Shown here: in pieces, positions 8,929 through 17,717 of the stretch
Position numbering within the stretch: position 1 is the first letter of the stretch
How the letters are laid out: each line of letters starts with the position of its first letter
Origin: an uncultured bacterium
GTDB lineage: Bacteria > Muiribacteriota > Ozemobacteria > Ozemobacterales > Ozemobacteraceae
Direction: 5' to 3'
Length of the DNA stretch: 64,000 nt
Assembly: GCA_937949615.1 (NCBI GenBank)
Contig: CALEDQ010000030.1
Coordinates: 62,001-126,000, forward strand
The notes under the pieces: model-generated
Told to the model about the DNA's origin: nothing
What the model saw: only the letters and a program-made list of their open reading frames with translations
Databases searched by the model: none
Made by a program: the position numbers and the translations under genes

Positions 8929-11900
8929 TCAAAGCTGGAACGGAAAAGTGTCTGCGAGAGACTGATCGAGCACTTCGCCCTTGAACCAGGGCGGGCAGAA
9001 CTTCGACTTGCGAAGTCTGACAAAAGCGTCTACCACTTCAGGGTCGAACTGATTGCCGGCACAGCGCACGATTTCTTCAGTCGCTTCATCGAAAGTCAGC
9101 GGTTTGCGGTAAGGGCGGCACGAAGTGATGGCATCGAACGAGTCGGCGACGCAGATGATACGTGAACCGAGCGGTATATCGTCGGCAGCGAGGGCGTCGG
9201 GGTAACCTTTGCCATCATAGCGTTCGTGGTGATGTTTGATAATTTCGCAGACGTTTTTGAGAAATTCGATCGAGTTGAGAATGCCGGCGCCAATGTGCGG
9301 GTGGGCCTTGATGGTTTCGAATTCATCATCAGTCAGGCGGCCGGGCTTGAGCAGAATCTGTTCAGAGATCCCGATTTTGCCGACATCGTGCAGCAGCGAA
9401 GCATGTCTGATCGTGTCGACTTCGGAGCGCGGCAGATCCATTTCGAGGGCAAGGCCGACGCTGAGATCGGTTACACGGCGCGAGTGACCGTGGGTATAAC
9501 TGTCTTTGGCATCGATAGCCGCCGCCAGCGACCTGATCGTTTCGAGGTAAACATTGAGCAGGTTGTGATACAGACGCGCATTCTCGATGGCAATCGAGGC
9601 CTGGGAAGCGAGCGTTTCGAGCAGGTCGAGATTTTCGGGGCTGAACGGCCCTTTTTTGCTCAGCACCCGTTCACAGTTAATGACACCGACAAGGTTGTCT
9701 TTGTTAAGCAACGGCGCAGAAATCAGTGTCAGATCAGCCTTGCGGGCAATTTTGGGCAGCTCTTTGTATTCGACACTCTTACCGGTGTTGTCGACCTTGA
9801 TCGGCCGGCGCAGTTCAGCCGCGCGGCCGGCAACGCCTTCACCGAGTTTCAGTCTGACTTCGCGCACGCCGAGGTCTTCAAAACCGCGGTAGACTTCGAC
9901 ATACAGTTCTTTGGCGGAATCATCGAACAGCATCAGAGTGGCGCGGTCAGAATCGGTGATGCGGGTCGTCATATCGATAAAATAGTTGAGAACCGAATCG
10001 AGGTCGAGCGAAGAGTTGATCGCTTTGCCGAGTTCCTGAATCAGACTGAGTTCGGCAACCTGACTGTCGGTTTTTTCATGCAGACTGGCGTTCGCAATTG
10101 CCTGCGAGATCTGGCCAGAGATACCAAGCAGCAGGTTGAGGTCATCTTCGAGAAAGGCTTCACCGCTGCGTTTATTATTAACGTTGAGAACGCCGAGCAG
10201 ACCGCCGTTATGAACGATCGGCACCGACAAAACCGAACGGGTCTTGTAGTCGAGGCGGCCCTGGTGATTGGCGAAGCGCGAATCTTTCGACACGTCTTTA
10301 AGCAGAACCGGCTTCTGGTTCTGAGCCACCCAGCCGGCAATGCCTTCGCCCATCTTTACATGTATCTGACCGACCATATTGCTCGGCAGGCCGATAGCGG
10401 CGTCGAGGGTCAGCACTTCGTTGAGCGGATCGTAAGCCATCAGCGAGCAGTTTTCGACGTCGACGACTTCCTGGACCTGCTGCAGAATGGTGTCGAACAG
10501 TCTGGCAATGTTAAGAGTGCGCGAGACCGAAGAACCAACCTTGTAAAGGGTCGACAGGTAATCGAGTTTGCGTTTTGAATCGTTGAACAGGCGCTCGTTT
10601 TCAAAATGTGAAGTGATGATGCGCCCGATGGTATTGAGCAGTTCCTGGTCTGAATCTGAGATCTTTTCGGTTTCCTCGCGGTGATAAATACCAAGAGTGC
10701 CGACAAAGCGACCGTCTGCGGTTAAAAGCGGAACAATCAGCAGGGCCCGGGCAAACTGGTCTAAAAAATTGTTACGGGCAATGGTGTTGTCGCGATGCAC
10801 ATCCTGGATCAGCAGCGGCTTTTTCTGCGAGGCCACCCAGCCATGATAGCCTTTTCCCATGCCGATTGCCAGGGTATCGAGCTCTTCAGGCAGACCAAAC
10901 GAAGCCCGCATGCAGAGTTCTTCGCGGTCGCTGTTATAAAGCATAAGTGAGGCAGCGCTGCAGTCAACCGCATCGGAAACCTCTTTGAGCACCATGCAGT
11001 AGCCGTCGCGGTCGAGCGAGCGCACTGAAAGCTTCTCTGAAATTCTGAAAACGCGGGTCAGTTCTTTGAGCTTCTGGTTCGAATCGGCGAGCAGACGGGC
11101 ATTTTCGAGCACCTTGGTGACCATCGAAGCCAGGGTATTCAATGAAATGACGTCGTCTTTAGAAAAAGCGTTGATCTCTGAAGAGTCGACCGAAACGACG
11201 CCGATCAGCTTCTCGCCGACGAGCAGCGGCACTGCCAGCTCAGAATAAATCGACTCGGGTGTCTCGATATAGCGCGGTTCGAGCAGAACGTTGGGCACGT
11301 TCAGGGCTTCTTTGTTGCGGGCAACCCAGCCGGTAATACCCTGGCCGAACGGAACCCTGATTTTTTTCACTTCCTGCGGGTATTTGCCGCGGGCAACGGC
11401 CACTTCGAGAAAATTTTTGTTTTCTTTGCGCAGAAGCAGGGCACCACAGGTAGCCCCGGTAATTTCGATGGCGATATCCATGAGGAATTCGAGCAGATTC
11501 TGAAATTCGAGGCTCGAATTCATGATGTTCGAAGCTTCTTCGAGGACCGAAAGAATCTTTTCTTTGCGGGCGAGAGATTCTTTTTCGGCAGCGAGATCGA
11601 CCATCTGCATGAAAAAGCTGCCAATCGACTCAACGGCGGCATCAAGCTGTTCGTCGGTCAGAGCCGGCAGGTCTTTGTCGCCTTTAATCTTTGCGCTTTT
11701 GCGATAAAATGGCCCGATGAGCACGGCACCGAACATGCTGCCGCGGTATTCAAGCTTCATCAGCCTGACGAGAGAGCCATCGGGACGCTCAATAAGCTCT
11801 GAGGTCGGGTAATCGACAAACTCAGAGGCATCGGTCATGCCTGGCAAAACCTCTTCGATTTTGCCAAGCACCACTTCGCCACGTTCGTTGAACGGAACAA

Positions 11901-11991
11901 TATTCAGGCCGGTCAATCGCCGGAAACGCCCGAGAAAACTTCGGAGATTCTCGCGATCACAGACTTCTTCGAGGTAGATTTTCCTGACCAT
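8929..11991 (-). CDS. PocR-GAF-GAF-GAF-GAF-HD-GYP cyclic-di-GMP phosphodiesterase
   Basis: 1020 residues, predicted cytoplasmic (no signal peptide or membrane helix). Residues 1-130 resemble a PocR-type sensory domain (LRSFLGRFRRLTGLNIVPF, then GAVLIGPFYR). Four GAF domains follow at about 150-305, 325-470, 485-640 and 655-815; each carries the GxGxxGWVA or GEGVAGRAA loop. The C-terminal HD-GYP domain (820-995) has the HD pair in SLLHDVGKIGI, the HHERYDGKGYP motif and the later CVADSFDA Asp, so all metal ligands needed to hydrolyse c-di-GMP are present. It is the last gene of the Hint-helicase operon. Four tandem GAF domains suggest integration of several small-molecule signals or a long signalling helix. 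Confidence 0.93.
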   Translation of the reverse strand: MVRKIYLEEVCDRENLRSFLGRFRRLTGLNIVPFNERGEVVLGKIEEVLPGMTDASEFVDYPTSELIERPDGSLVRLMKLEYRGSMFGAVLIGPFYRKSAKIKGDKDLPALTDEQLDAAVESIGSFFMQMVDLAAEKESLARKEKILSVLEEASNIMNSSLEFQNLLEFLMDIAIEITGATCGALLLRKENKNFLEVAVARGKYPQEVKKIRVPFGQGITGWVARNKEALNVPNVLLEPRYIETPESIYSELAVPLLVGEKLIGVVSVDSSEINAFSKDDVISLNTLASMVTKVLENARLLADSNQKLKELTRVFRISEKLSVRSLDRDGYCMVLKEVSDAVDCSAASLMLYNSDREELCMRASFGLPEELDTLAIGMGKGYHGWVASQKKPLLIQDVHRDNTIARNNFLDQFARALLIVPLLTADGRFVGTLGIYHREETEKISDSDQELLNTIGRIITSHFENERLFNDSKRKLDYLSTLYKVGSSVSRTLNIARLFDTILQQVQEVVDVENCSLMAYDPLNEVLTLDAAIGLPSNMVGQIHVKMGEGIAGWVAQNQKPVLLKDVSKDSRFANHQGRLDYKTRSVLSVPIVHNGGLLGVLNVNNKRSGEAFLEDDLNLLLGISGQISQAIANASLHEKTDSQVAELSLIQELGKAINSSLDLDSVLNYFIDMTTRITDSDRATLMLFDDSAKELYVEVYRGFEDLGVREVRLKLGEGVAGRAAELRRPIKVDNTGKSVEYKELPKIARKADLTLISAPLLNKDNLVGVINCERVLSKKGPFSPENLDLLETLASQASIAIENARLYHNLLNVYLETIRSLAAAIDAKDSYTHGHSRRVTDLSVGLALEMDLPRSEVDTIRHASLLHDVGKIGISEQILLKPGRLTDDEFETIKAHPHIGAGILNSIEFLKNVCEIIKHHHERYDGKGYPDALAADDIPLGSRIICVADSFDAITSCRPYRKPLTFDEATEEIVRCAGNQFDPEVVDAFVRLRKSKFCPPWFKGEVLDQSLADTFPFQL

Positions 11992-12045
11992 GTGCTTTAA
12001 CTTTCCACTTTTACTCGATACTGGCTCTGAATAAGGTCACAGAAA

Positions 12046-12060
12046 TGCCGCCAGGCGGCA
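12046..12060 (-). terminator. Short hairpin, possible weak terminator
   Basis: Read leftward, TGCCGC and GCGGCA pair around a three-base loop and are followed by TTTCT. It sits just after the stop of the 12067-12492 gene and before the HD-GYP start. The T tract is poor, so it may only attenuate read-through. Confidence 0.35.
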
Positions 12061-12066
12061 CAGGTG

Positions 12067-12492
12067 TTATTTGATTTCGATAACCGAATTCATTCCTTCA
12101 TACTTGTTTTTAACTGAAGTGCCTGATTTCGGGTCGACGATCCAGTCGGTATCGTTGACGACAAACTGATATTCATGTTTGCCGGGTTTGAGCTTCAGAG
12201 TGCATTTCCAGATGCCGTTTTCGAGTTTCATCGGGTTGGCATCCTTGTTCCAGTCGTTGAAGTTACCAACGATAGAAACCTTTTTGGCATCGGCGTCTTC
12301 AAATTCAAATTCTACTTCATTATCACCACAGCTGCTGCAGGCAGGCTTGCTGTCGTCTTTAGATTCTTTCTTCTCGGCTTCGTCTTCCCACATTTCTTCT
12401 TCTTCGAAGCTGTGCTCGCGACCGATGATATAACCTATGCCAAAGACGCTGGCCATAACAAACAGCTTCCAGACAAATCGCAAAAATCTCAT
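12067..12492 (-). CDS. Membrane-anchored protein with AMPK/CBM48-type glycogen-binding domain
   Basis: 141 residues. Residues 8-25 form one membrane helix, followed by a very acidic linker (FEEEEMWEDEAEKKE) with a CSSC pair at about residues 52-55, then an E-set domain (residues 60-141) with VSIVGNFNDWNKDANPM, WKCTLKLKPGKHEYQFVV and W-IVDPKSG, the hallmark of CBM48/AMPK-beta glycogen-binding domains. No enzyme is attached. The start has a strong AGGAGG eight bases upstream and lies 11 bases after the helicase stop, so it belongs to the same operon. A role in polysaccharide or glycogen binding at the membrane is inferred from the domain only. Confidence 0.85.
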   Translation of the reverse strand: MRFLRFVWKLFVMASVFGIGYIIGREHSFEEEEMWEDEAEKKESKDDSKPACSSCGDNEVEFEFEDADAKKVSIVGNFNDWNKDANPMKLENGIWKCTLKLKPGKHEYQFVVNDTDWIVDPKSGTSVKNKYEGMNSVIEIK

Positions 12493-12503
12493 ACGTTGAC
12501 CTC

Positions 12504-14774
12504 CTATGCGTTTTCGCTATTTATAACCTGAAGTGCGGCATACTGCAAGAGCAATGTTTTGAGCCCCTTCTGTTCGAAACGTACTGTAACCCTGAATTCT
12601 GCGAGAGATGCGCCGGTCGTTTCTTCGACCCGGCCGGGCCCGAAAATCTGATGCACGACCCTGACGCCCGGCTTTAAATTTAACATGGTTCCGCTGACGG
12701 TGTCACCTTGAATCGGTGTCGCCGCACTTTTTTTAGGTTCTGACCACTTTACCTGCGGGTTGAAAGTAAAGGCGCCTGATTTCGGGCGGCTGGTCACGGC
12801 ACCCGGAATAACCGAACCCGCAGCCGAGGCGGCGCGCCCGGCGGCAGACATGCCGGCAGAAGCGGTGCGCCCATGAAAAAGATGCGTCGGAACTTCAGTT
12901 ACGAAGCGCGAGACCGGGTTTGAGCCCCATGAACCGAACATCATGCGGCGACTGGCAGCACTGAGGAAAAGGCATTCGCGGGCGCGCGTCATGCCGACAT
13001 AGGCGAGCCGGCGTTCTTCTTCGAGCTGTTCGGGAGCTTCTTTCGAAGAGCTGTGCGGGAAAATGCCTTCTTCCATGGCAACCATGAAAACCACCGGAAA
13101 TTCAAGGCCCTTGGCATTGTGCAGAGTCATCAGATGCACTTTTTGCTGGGTTTCGTCGAGGTCGTCAGCGGCAGCGTGCAATGCGGTGTTTGCCAGATAG
13201 TCATGCAACTTCAGGCTGACATTGTCTTCTTCCTGGTATCTGATGTCAGAAACCAGGGCTTCGACGTTGTTGCGGCGATCTTCGGCCGACTCGGGATCGT
13301 CGTCTTTCAGATACTTGAAATAATCGGTGTCATCGATAACCTTGCGGCACAACTGCGAAACCCGCAGTTGCTGGGCGGCTTCCATGAATTCGAGCATCAT
13401 CGTGAAGAATTTACCGATCTTCGACTCCGGGCTGCGGCCGCCCTCGGCGGCTACGGCTTCCCAGAGCGACACACTGCCATCGCCGTAGAGACGGCTGACC
13501 GTGCTGTCGCCGATGCCGCGCTTCGGGGTATTGATGATGCGCTCGAGCGATATGCTGTCTTTCGGGTTATCGATAACCCTGAGGTAGGCGAGTATATCTT
13601 TGACTTCGCGGCGATCGAAGAACTTGAGACCACCGGTGATGTCGTAAGGCAGGCCAGCCCGCTGCAGAGCCTGTTCAATCGGCCGGCTCAAGCTGTTCAT
13701 TCTGAAGAGCAACGCAAAGTCGCCCGACTGGCGGCCTTCGTTGCGCAGAGCCTGAATTTTTCTGACGATCCATTCGGCCTCTTCGCGGTCATCGCCGGCG
13801 CGTTGAAAGGTCAGCAGCTCCCCACCCTTCTGTTCGGTCCAGAGGCGTTTCGGGTGCGCGCTTTTGTTGTTGGCAATAACGGCGCCGGCGGCGTCGAGAA
13901 TGTTCTGGGTCGAGCGGTAGTTCTGCTCAAGTTTAACGATCTGAGCACCTTCGAAGTCTTTGGCAAAATCCTGAATATTGCGAATGGTGGCACCGCGCCA
14001 GCTGTAGATCGACTGGTCTTCGTCGCCGACAACGCAGAGGTTGCGGCTGCTGCTCGAAATAAGCGAGATCAGACGATACTGAGCGTGATTGGTGTCCTGA
14101 TATTCGTCGATGAGAAAATAGCGGTACTGATTCTGCAGCTTCTGCAGCAGATCAGGGTTGTTGCGCAGCAGATAGTAGGCCTTGAAAATCAGATCGTCAA
14201 AATCGACGGCCTGATTCTGCATCAGCTGGTTCTGGTAGGCCGCGTAGATCTTCGCGGTATTCTGAGTATTCGTTGTCTGGCCGGCGAAGCCGAGATATTC
14301 TTCGGGCCCGATCAGTTCATTCTTTGCCGATGAAATCAGTTCGAGCACGGCCCGCGGCGTCAGGCGCTTGGTATCGATTTTATGTTCTTTGAGAACATTC
14401 TTCATCAGCTTTTCGCTGTCAGATTCATCATAAATGGTGAAGCCGTCGGCAAAGCCGGCGTATTTGTGCCAGCGGCGCAGCAGCAGACAGCAGAAAGAAT
14501 GAAAAGTTGTCAGAGTAACGCGTTCGGCACCGGCAACAAGATCGCGCACCCGTTCACGCATTTCTTTTGCGGCTTTGTTGGTAAAGGTTACCGCCAGAAT
14601 TGCTGACGGATCGACCTGGCAGTTTTCGATCAGATGAGCGATACGCACGGTCAGCATGCGGGTTTTGCCTGAGCCGGCGCCGGCAACCACCAGCAGTGGG
14701 CCTTCGGTGATGCGAACCGCTTCCTGCTGGCGTTCGTTGAGTTTGGCAATGGTTTTTTCGATCGGGCTGAACAC
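12504..14774 (-). CDS. uvrD: UvrD/PcrA-family superfamily 1 DNA helicase
   Basis: 756 residues, usual length for PcrA/UvrD. All SF1A motifs are present and uninterrupted: GAGSGKT (I), AVTFTNKAAKEM (Ia), DEYQDTN (II), GDEDQSIYSWRGA (III), LEQNYRST (IV), MTLHNAKGLEFPVVF (V) and EERRLAYVGMTRA (VI). The C-terminal 60 residues (GVRVVHQIFGPGRVEE) match the Tudor-like RNA-polymerase-binding tail. It unwinds DNA in repair and replication-conflict resolution. Translation begins at a GTG (14774) with GGAG eight bases upstream. That start lies in the same frame as the preceding Hint gene, separated only by its TAA and one ATA codon. Confidence 0.95.
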   Translation of the reverse strand: MFSPIEKTIAKLNERQQEAVRITEGPLLVVAGAGSGKTRMLTVRIAHLIENCQVDPSAILAVTFTNKAAKEMRERVRDLVAGAERVTLTTFHSFCCLLLRRWHKYAGFADGFTIYDESDSEKLMKNVLKEHKIDTKRLTPRAVLELISSAKNELIGPEEYLGFAGQTTNTQNTAKIYAAYQNQLMQNQAVDFDDLIFKAYYLLRNNPDLLQKLQNQYRYFLIDEYQDTNHAQYRLISLISSSSRNLCVVGDEDQSIYSWRGATIRNIQDFAKDFEGAQIVKLEQNYRSTQNILDAAGAVIANNKSAHPKRLWTEQKGGELLTFQRAGDDREEAEWIVRKIQALRNEGRQSGDFALLFRMNSLSRPIEQALQRAGLPYDITGGLKFFDRREVKDILAYLRVIDNPKDSISLERIINTPKRGIGDSTVSRLYGDGSVSLWEAVAAEGGRSPESKIGKFFTMMLEFMEAAQQLRVSQLCRKVIDDTDYFKYLKDDDPESAEDRRNNVEALVSDIRYQEEDNVSLKLHDYLANTALHAAADDLDETQQKVHLMTLHNAKGLEFPVVFMVAMEEGIFPHSSSKEAPEQLEEERRLAYVGMTRARECLFLSAASRRMMFGSWGSNPVSRFVTEVPTHLFHGRTASAGMSAAGRAASAAGSVIPGAVTSRPKSGAFTFNPQVKWSEPKKSAATPIQGDTVSGTMLNLKPGVRVVHQIFGPGRVEETTGASLAEFRVTVRFEQKGLKTLLLQYAALQVINSENA

Positions 14775-14777
14775 TAT

Positions 14778-15890
14778 TTAGTCTCCGGTGAGGCGGCTGG
14801 CCGGGTTGTAGCACATCACCACCCAGCTGCCGACGATAAAGTTGTGCAGTTCATGCACCTGCAGGTTATAGAGCGGGCCGCGGTATTCTTCGGTGCTGAC
14901 CGTTGCCACGGAATCTTCTTCGATCTGTCCTTTGCGGCCGATTACCGGAACCAGCATTCCGGGTTTGAGGTGCGAAGCCGGCAGCACATAAAACGGCTGT
15001 TTGCGGGTCAGCTGTATTTTTTTGACGACTTCGAGATTATCGAGATGCGAGAGGGTTTTTACAAAAAGTTCGGCTTCTTCCATGTCATCGCGGGTGATTT
15101 CGAGTTGCCAGAGGCCGTGTTTGCCCTGTCGGCGACTGAACTGACGGTGTTCAGCGCGGTTCGGGTCAGTGGCGCCGGTGATCTGAATCAGGTGTGAAAA
15201 GCCGCTTTGCGAACCTTTTTCGCTGCCACCAAAGATAACGAACTGAATGGAATTGCTGCGCGGCTGTTCGCTGCCAGAAACCCGCATGGTGATATGCGGA
15301 TGCTCGACGAACATGTGAGCATCGCGCAGAAGCTCATGGGCCCGCGACGGGGTATCGATGCTGTTAAAGATCTGGCGGGTAAGTTCTTCTGAGAGCTCGG
15401 CATCAGGCTGACGTGCCGAGAACGGAATATCGGGCAGACCATATTTAAAAACGGCGTATTTCTGCATAAACACGGCATTAGGCAGATTGCCGGTCGTTTC
15501 GATGATCCAGACCCGGTCGATCAGTTCAGTGCCCGAGCTGACTTCGTGTTTGATCGTTGCCATGTTGAAAATATCTTTCAACAGGTCAGAAGACATGGCG
15601 ATTCTGAAGCCAAGTGAAGAGCGTTCGTGCAGATAAAGTGAATACTGTCTTACCTGCGGGTTGATCCGGCCAAAACAGAGTTGATCGGGAGTGCAGCGCA
15701 AGACTGCGCCTCTTGAGGTAACCAGTTTGAAGAGGGGCGTTTTATGGTCGTAGTTGACGTAGACATCGCGGATGCGGGTAGTGCTTACCTCTGACCAGCC
15801 AGACGCACCCGTAACCGGGTGTTCTTCGCGCAGGTCAGTGATGGCAACCGAGGTTTCGCCACGCACGATTCTTGCATCAGCAGGCAGCAT
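14778..15890 (-). CDS. Free-standing intein-like (Hint-domain) protein next to the helicase
   Basis: 370 residues from the ATG at 15890 (a TTG at 15896 would add two). The N-terminus LPADARIVRG resembles intein block A, LFKLVTSRGAVLRCTPDQL block B, and LYNLQVHELHNFIVGSWVVMCYN blocks F and G in the pieces YNLQVHELHNFIVG and SWVVMCYN. The middle holds a GIY-YIG-like relic (YSLYLHERSSLGFRIA, then VFMQKYAVFKYGLP). As I recall, inteins with this same arrangement interrupt UvrD/PcrA helicases at motif III. Here it is a separate gene. Splicing residues look lost: Cys1 is replaced by the start Met, the block B His by Gln (TPDQL), and the penultimate His by Tyr; the terminal Asn remains and is followed by eight residues. 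It is thus probably splice-inactive. Function unknown. Confidence 0.78.
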   Translation of the reverse strand: MLPADARIVRGETSVAITDLREEHPVTGASGWSEVSTTRIRDVYVNYDHKTPLFKLVTSRGAVLRCTPDQLCFGRINPQVRQYSLYLHERSSLGFRIAMSSDLLKDIFNMATIKHEVSSGTELIDRVWIIETTGNLPNAVFMQKYAVFKYGLPDIPFSARQPDAELSEELTRQIFNSIDTPSRAHELLRDAHMFVEHPHITMRVSGSEQPRSNSIQFVIFGGSEKGSQSGFSHLIQITGATDPNRAEHRQFSRRQGKHGLWQLEITRDDMEEAELFVKTLSHLDNLEVVKKIQLTRKQPFYVLPASHLKPGMLVPVIGRKGQIEEDSVATVSTEEYRGPLYNLQVHELHNFIVGSWVVMCYNPASRLTGD

Positions 15891-16024
15891 CGGCAACCCG
15901 CCCGGTCAGAAGGAAATTCATCAGCAATGCTCCGATAAAACGCATGAAAAATGTGCCTATATCTTACAACATTTCGCCGCAATTAACACGCCAAAAGACT
16001 TGGTCATTTTAAACGCGGCCGGCA

Positions 16025-16053
16025 TTGACTTTGGGGGCGGTTGGCATTAAGCT
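16025..16053 (+). promoter_or_regulatory. Candidate promoter of the PfkB-family kinase gene
   Basis: TTGACT at 16025-16030 and TAAGCT at 16048-16053 with a 17-base spacer; the start codon at 16086 follows about 26 bases after the expected transcript start. The -35 is good, the -10 weak. Confidence 0.45.
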
Positions 16054-16085
16054 TTGCAGCATCCTAATGACGCCGGGGTTTAATT

Positions 16086-17078
16086 ATGAGCGGCTGTGCC
16101 GAAAACAGGAAGTATCAGATTACCGCAATTTCAGATGCTCTTACCGACATCATCGTCGAAGTCAGCGATGAAATGCTGCAGAAACTCGATCTGCCCAAGG
16201 GCAACAGCATTGCGCTCAACGAAGAGAATCTCAGAAAGCTCGCCAGCATTGTAAATACCTACAAACCCCGCATCGCTCCGGGCGGCTCGCCGACCAACGT
16301 CATTTATGGCGCCAGCAATCTCGGCCTAAAATGCGCCTTTATCGGCTGTGTTGGCTGCGATGACTTCGGCTACGATTACATCAACAATCTGCGCGACAAC
16401 GATATCGACACCTATGTTTCGATCAAGCGCGGCAACTCAGGCCTCTGCTACACGCTCATCAGCCCGGACGGTCAGAGAACTTTCGGTCTTGATTTCGGGG
16501 TTGCCAAGCAGCTTTATGAATATGAGATTCTGCACAGTCTTATCAAAAGTTCAGAATTTCTGCACTTTTCGGCCTATGAATTCCGCGGCGACAACCCGAT
16601 CAATCTGGCGACCAGGCACGCGGTAGCCATCGCCCGCAAAGCCGGAACCAAGATTTCCTTCGATCTCGGCGACAGTCTGGTGGTCAAATCATCGCGCGAC
16701 CAGATCGATGCTTTTCTCAGCGAAAAAATCGATATTCTCTTTGCCAACGAAGATGAAGCCAAAGCACTTTGCGAAGGCAGCCGAGATTTCAGACCACTGC
16801 TCAGATATACCGATCTGGCGGTCATCAAGCTTGGCAGTGAAGGGGCGGTGGCTGTTACTCCTGATGGCGAAATCAGGGTTTCGGCCTATAAGGTTGAAGA
16901 CGTCAAAGACACGAACGGTGCCGGTGACAACTTTCAGGCGGGCTTTTTTTACGGCCAGTACAAGAAGCTGAATCTCGAAACCTGCCTGCGGATCGGCCAT
17001 TTTCTCGCAGCCAATATCATTCGCCGCATTGGCGCACAGTCTCAGGTCAAAATCTCGGGCATCGAATACTTTATCTGA
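16086..17078 (+). CDS. PfkB-family sugar or nucleoside kinase
   Basis: 330 residues. The PfkB signature 2 with the catalytic base is complete (DTNGAGDNFQAGF near residue 278), and the substrate-side segment APGGSPTNVIYGASNLG (about 60) fits adenosine-kinase/ribokinase members. ATP-dependent phosphorylation of a sugar or nucleoside hydroxyl is therefore expected; the wide GGSPTNV loop is closer to adenosine-kinase-like proteins than to fructokinases, but the substrate cannot be fixed. The gene is monocistronic and its end overlaps the convergent acetyltransferase gene by eight bases. Confidence 0.9.
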   Translation: MSGCAENRKYQITAISDALTDIIVEVSDEMLQKLDLPKGNSIALNEENLRKLASIVNTYKPRIAPGGSPTNVIYGASNLGLKCAFIGCVGCDDFGYDYINNLRDNDIDTYVSIKRGNSGLCYTLISPDGQRTFGLDFGVAKQLYEYEILHSLIKSSEFLHFSAYEFRGDNPINLATRHAVAIARKAGTKISFDLGDSLVVKSSRDQIDAFLSEKIDILFANEDEAKALCEGSRDFRPLLRYTDLAVIKLGSEGAVAVTPDGEIRVSAYKVEDVKDTNGAGDNFQAGFFYGQYKKLNLETCLRIGHFLAANIIRRIGAQSQVKISGIEYFI

Positions 17079-17586
17079 TCAGTTTGCCGTAAATAAAGGC
17101 GTCGTGATATTTTTCGCCGACCTTGAGATAACCGGCCAGGCGCCCTTCGCGCGAGAAACCGGCTTTCTCGGCCACTCTGGCACTCGGCAGGTTGTCGACG
17201 ACCATGCAGGCAAACAGGCGCCTGATCTGCGGCTGATTGGCAATGATGTAATCTTCGACCAGCCTTACTGCCTGCAGGGCGTAACCGCGGCCATGCTGTG
17301 AAGCTTCGATGAAATAGCCGATTTCGGCGCAATAGGGTCGGCCGGGTTCTGGCATTACGCCAATTGCGCCAATCAGGCGGTCGCCGAGCATGATCGAGAA
17401 GTTCCAGGTTTCGCCGGTTTTCCATTGTCTGACGTTTTTACGCAAAAAGCGCCTCTCTGCCTCGATTGAAGCGACATTGACCGGAAAAAACGCGAAATTT
17501 CCCTGCGTCAGAATCTGATAAAACCCCTTCGCATCCTTGACCATCTGTGGTCGGATGCTGATATTCCCGGTGTTATTCTTGAGCAT
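17071..17586 (-). CDS. GNAT-family N-acetyltransferase, RimJ/RimL type
   Basis: 171 residues. The central part (NFSIMLGDRLIGAIGVM, then AEIGYFIEASQHGRGYALQAV) shows the acetyl-CoA-binding core with the Q/R-x-x-G-x-G/A loop (QHGRGYA), and the tail ACMVVDNLPSARVAEKAGFSREG with NxxSxxVxEKxGF is characteristic of the RimJ/RimL branch, which acetylates protein N-termini or small amines. The ATG has a GAGGAG site seven bases upstream. Substrate unknown. Confidence 0.9.
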   Translation of the reverse strand: MLKNNTGNISIRPQMVKDAKGFYQILTQGNFAFFPVNVASIEAERRFLRKNVRQWKTGETWNFSIMLGDRLIGAIGVMPEPGRPYCAEIGYFIEASQHGRGYALQAVRLVEDYIIANQPQIRRLFACMVVDNLPSARVAEKAGFSREGRLAGYLKVGEKYHDAFIYGKLIR

Positions 17587-17663
17587 CGGCTGTTCTCCTC
17601 ACCCGAGATTATACAACAGGTTCATGCTGCAAAAAAATTCTTCATCTGAAAGCCGGAAACATG

Positions 17664-17681
17664 AGGCTGTGAAAACAGCCT
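17664..17681. terminator. Perfect hairpin between two leftward genes
   Basis: AGGCTGT-GAAA-ACAGCCT is a seven-base perfect stem with a tetraloop, 37 bases after the stop of the gene at 17718-18116. No T tract adjoins either side, so it may be a processing or transcript-stabilising hairpin instead of a true terminator. Confidence 0.3.
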
Positions 17682-17717
17682 TATAGAAGGAACTCACCAA
17701 TTAATGCCACGAGGGTA

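Noticed and set aside
9226..10578. 450-residue open frame on the plus strand
   Set aside because: Fully antisense to the HD-GYP gene, whose GAF and HD-GYP motifs are unmistakable; the plus-strand frame has no recognised motif.
13053..14333. 426-residue open frame on the plus strand
   Set aside because: Antisense to the helicase gene; it arises from codon bias of that gene and has no ribosome site.
16041..16058. Sigma-54-like TTGGCA...TTGC before the PfkB gene
   Set aside because: The distance between GG and GC is 11 bases, one more than the required 10.
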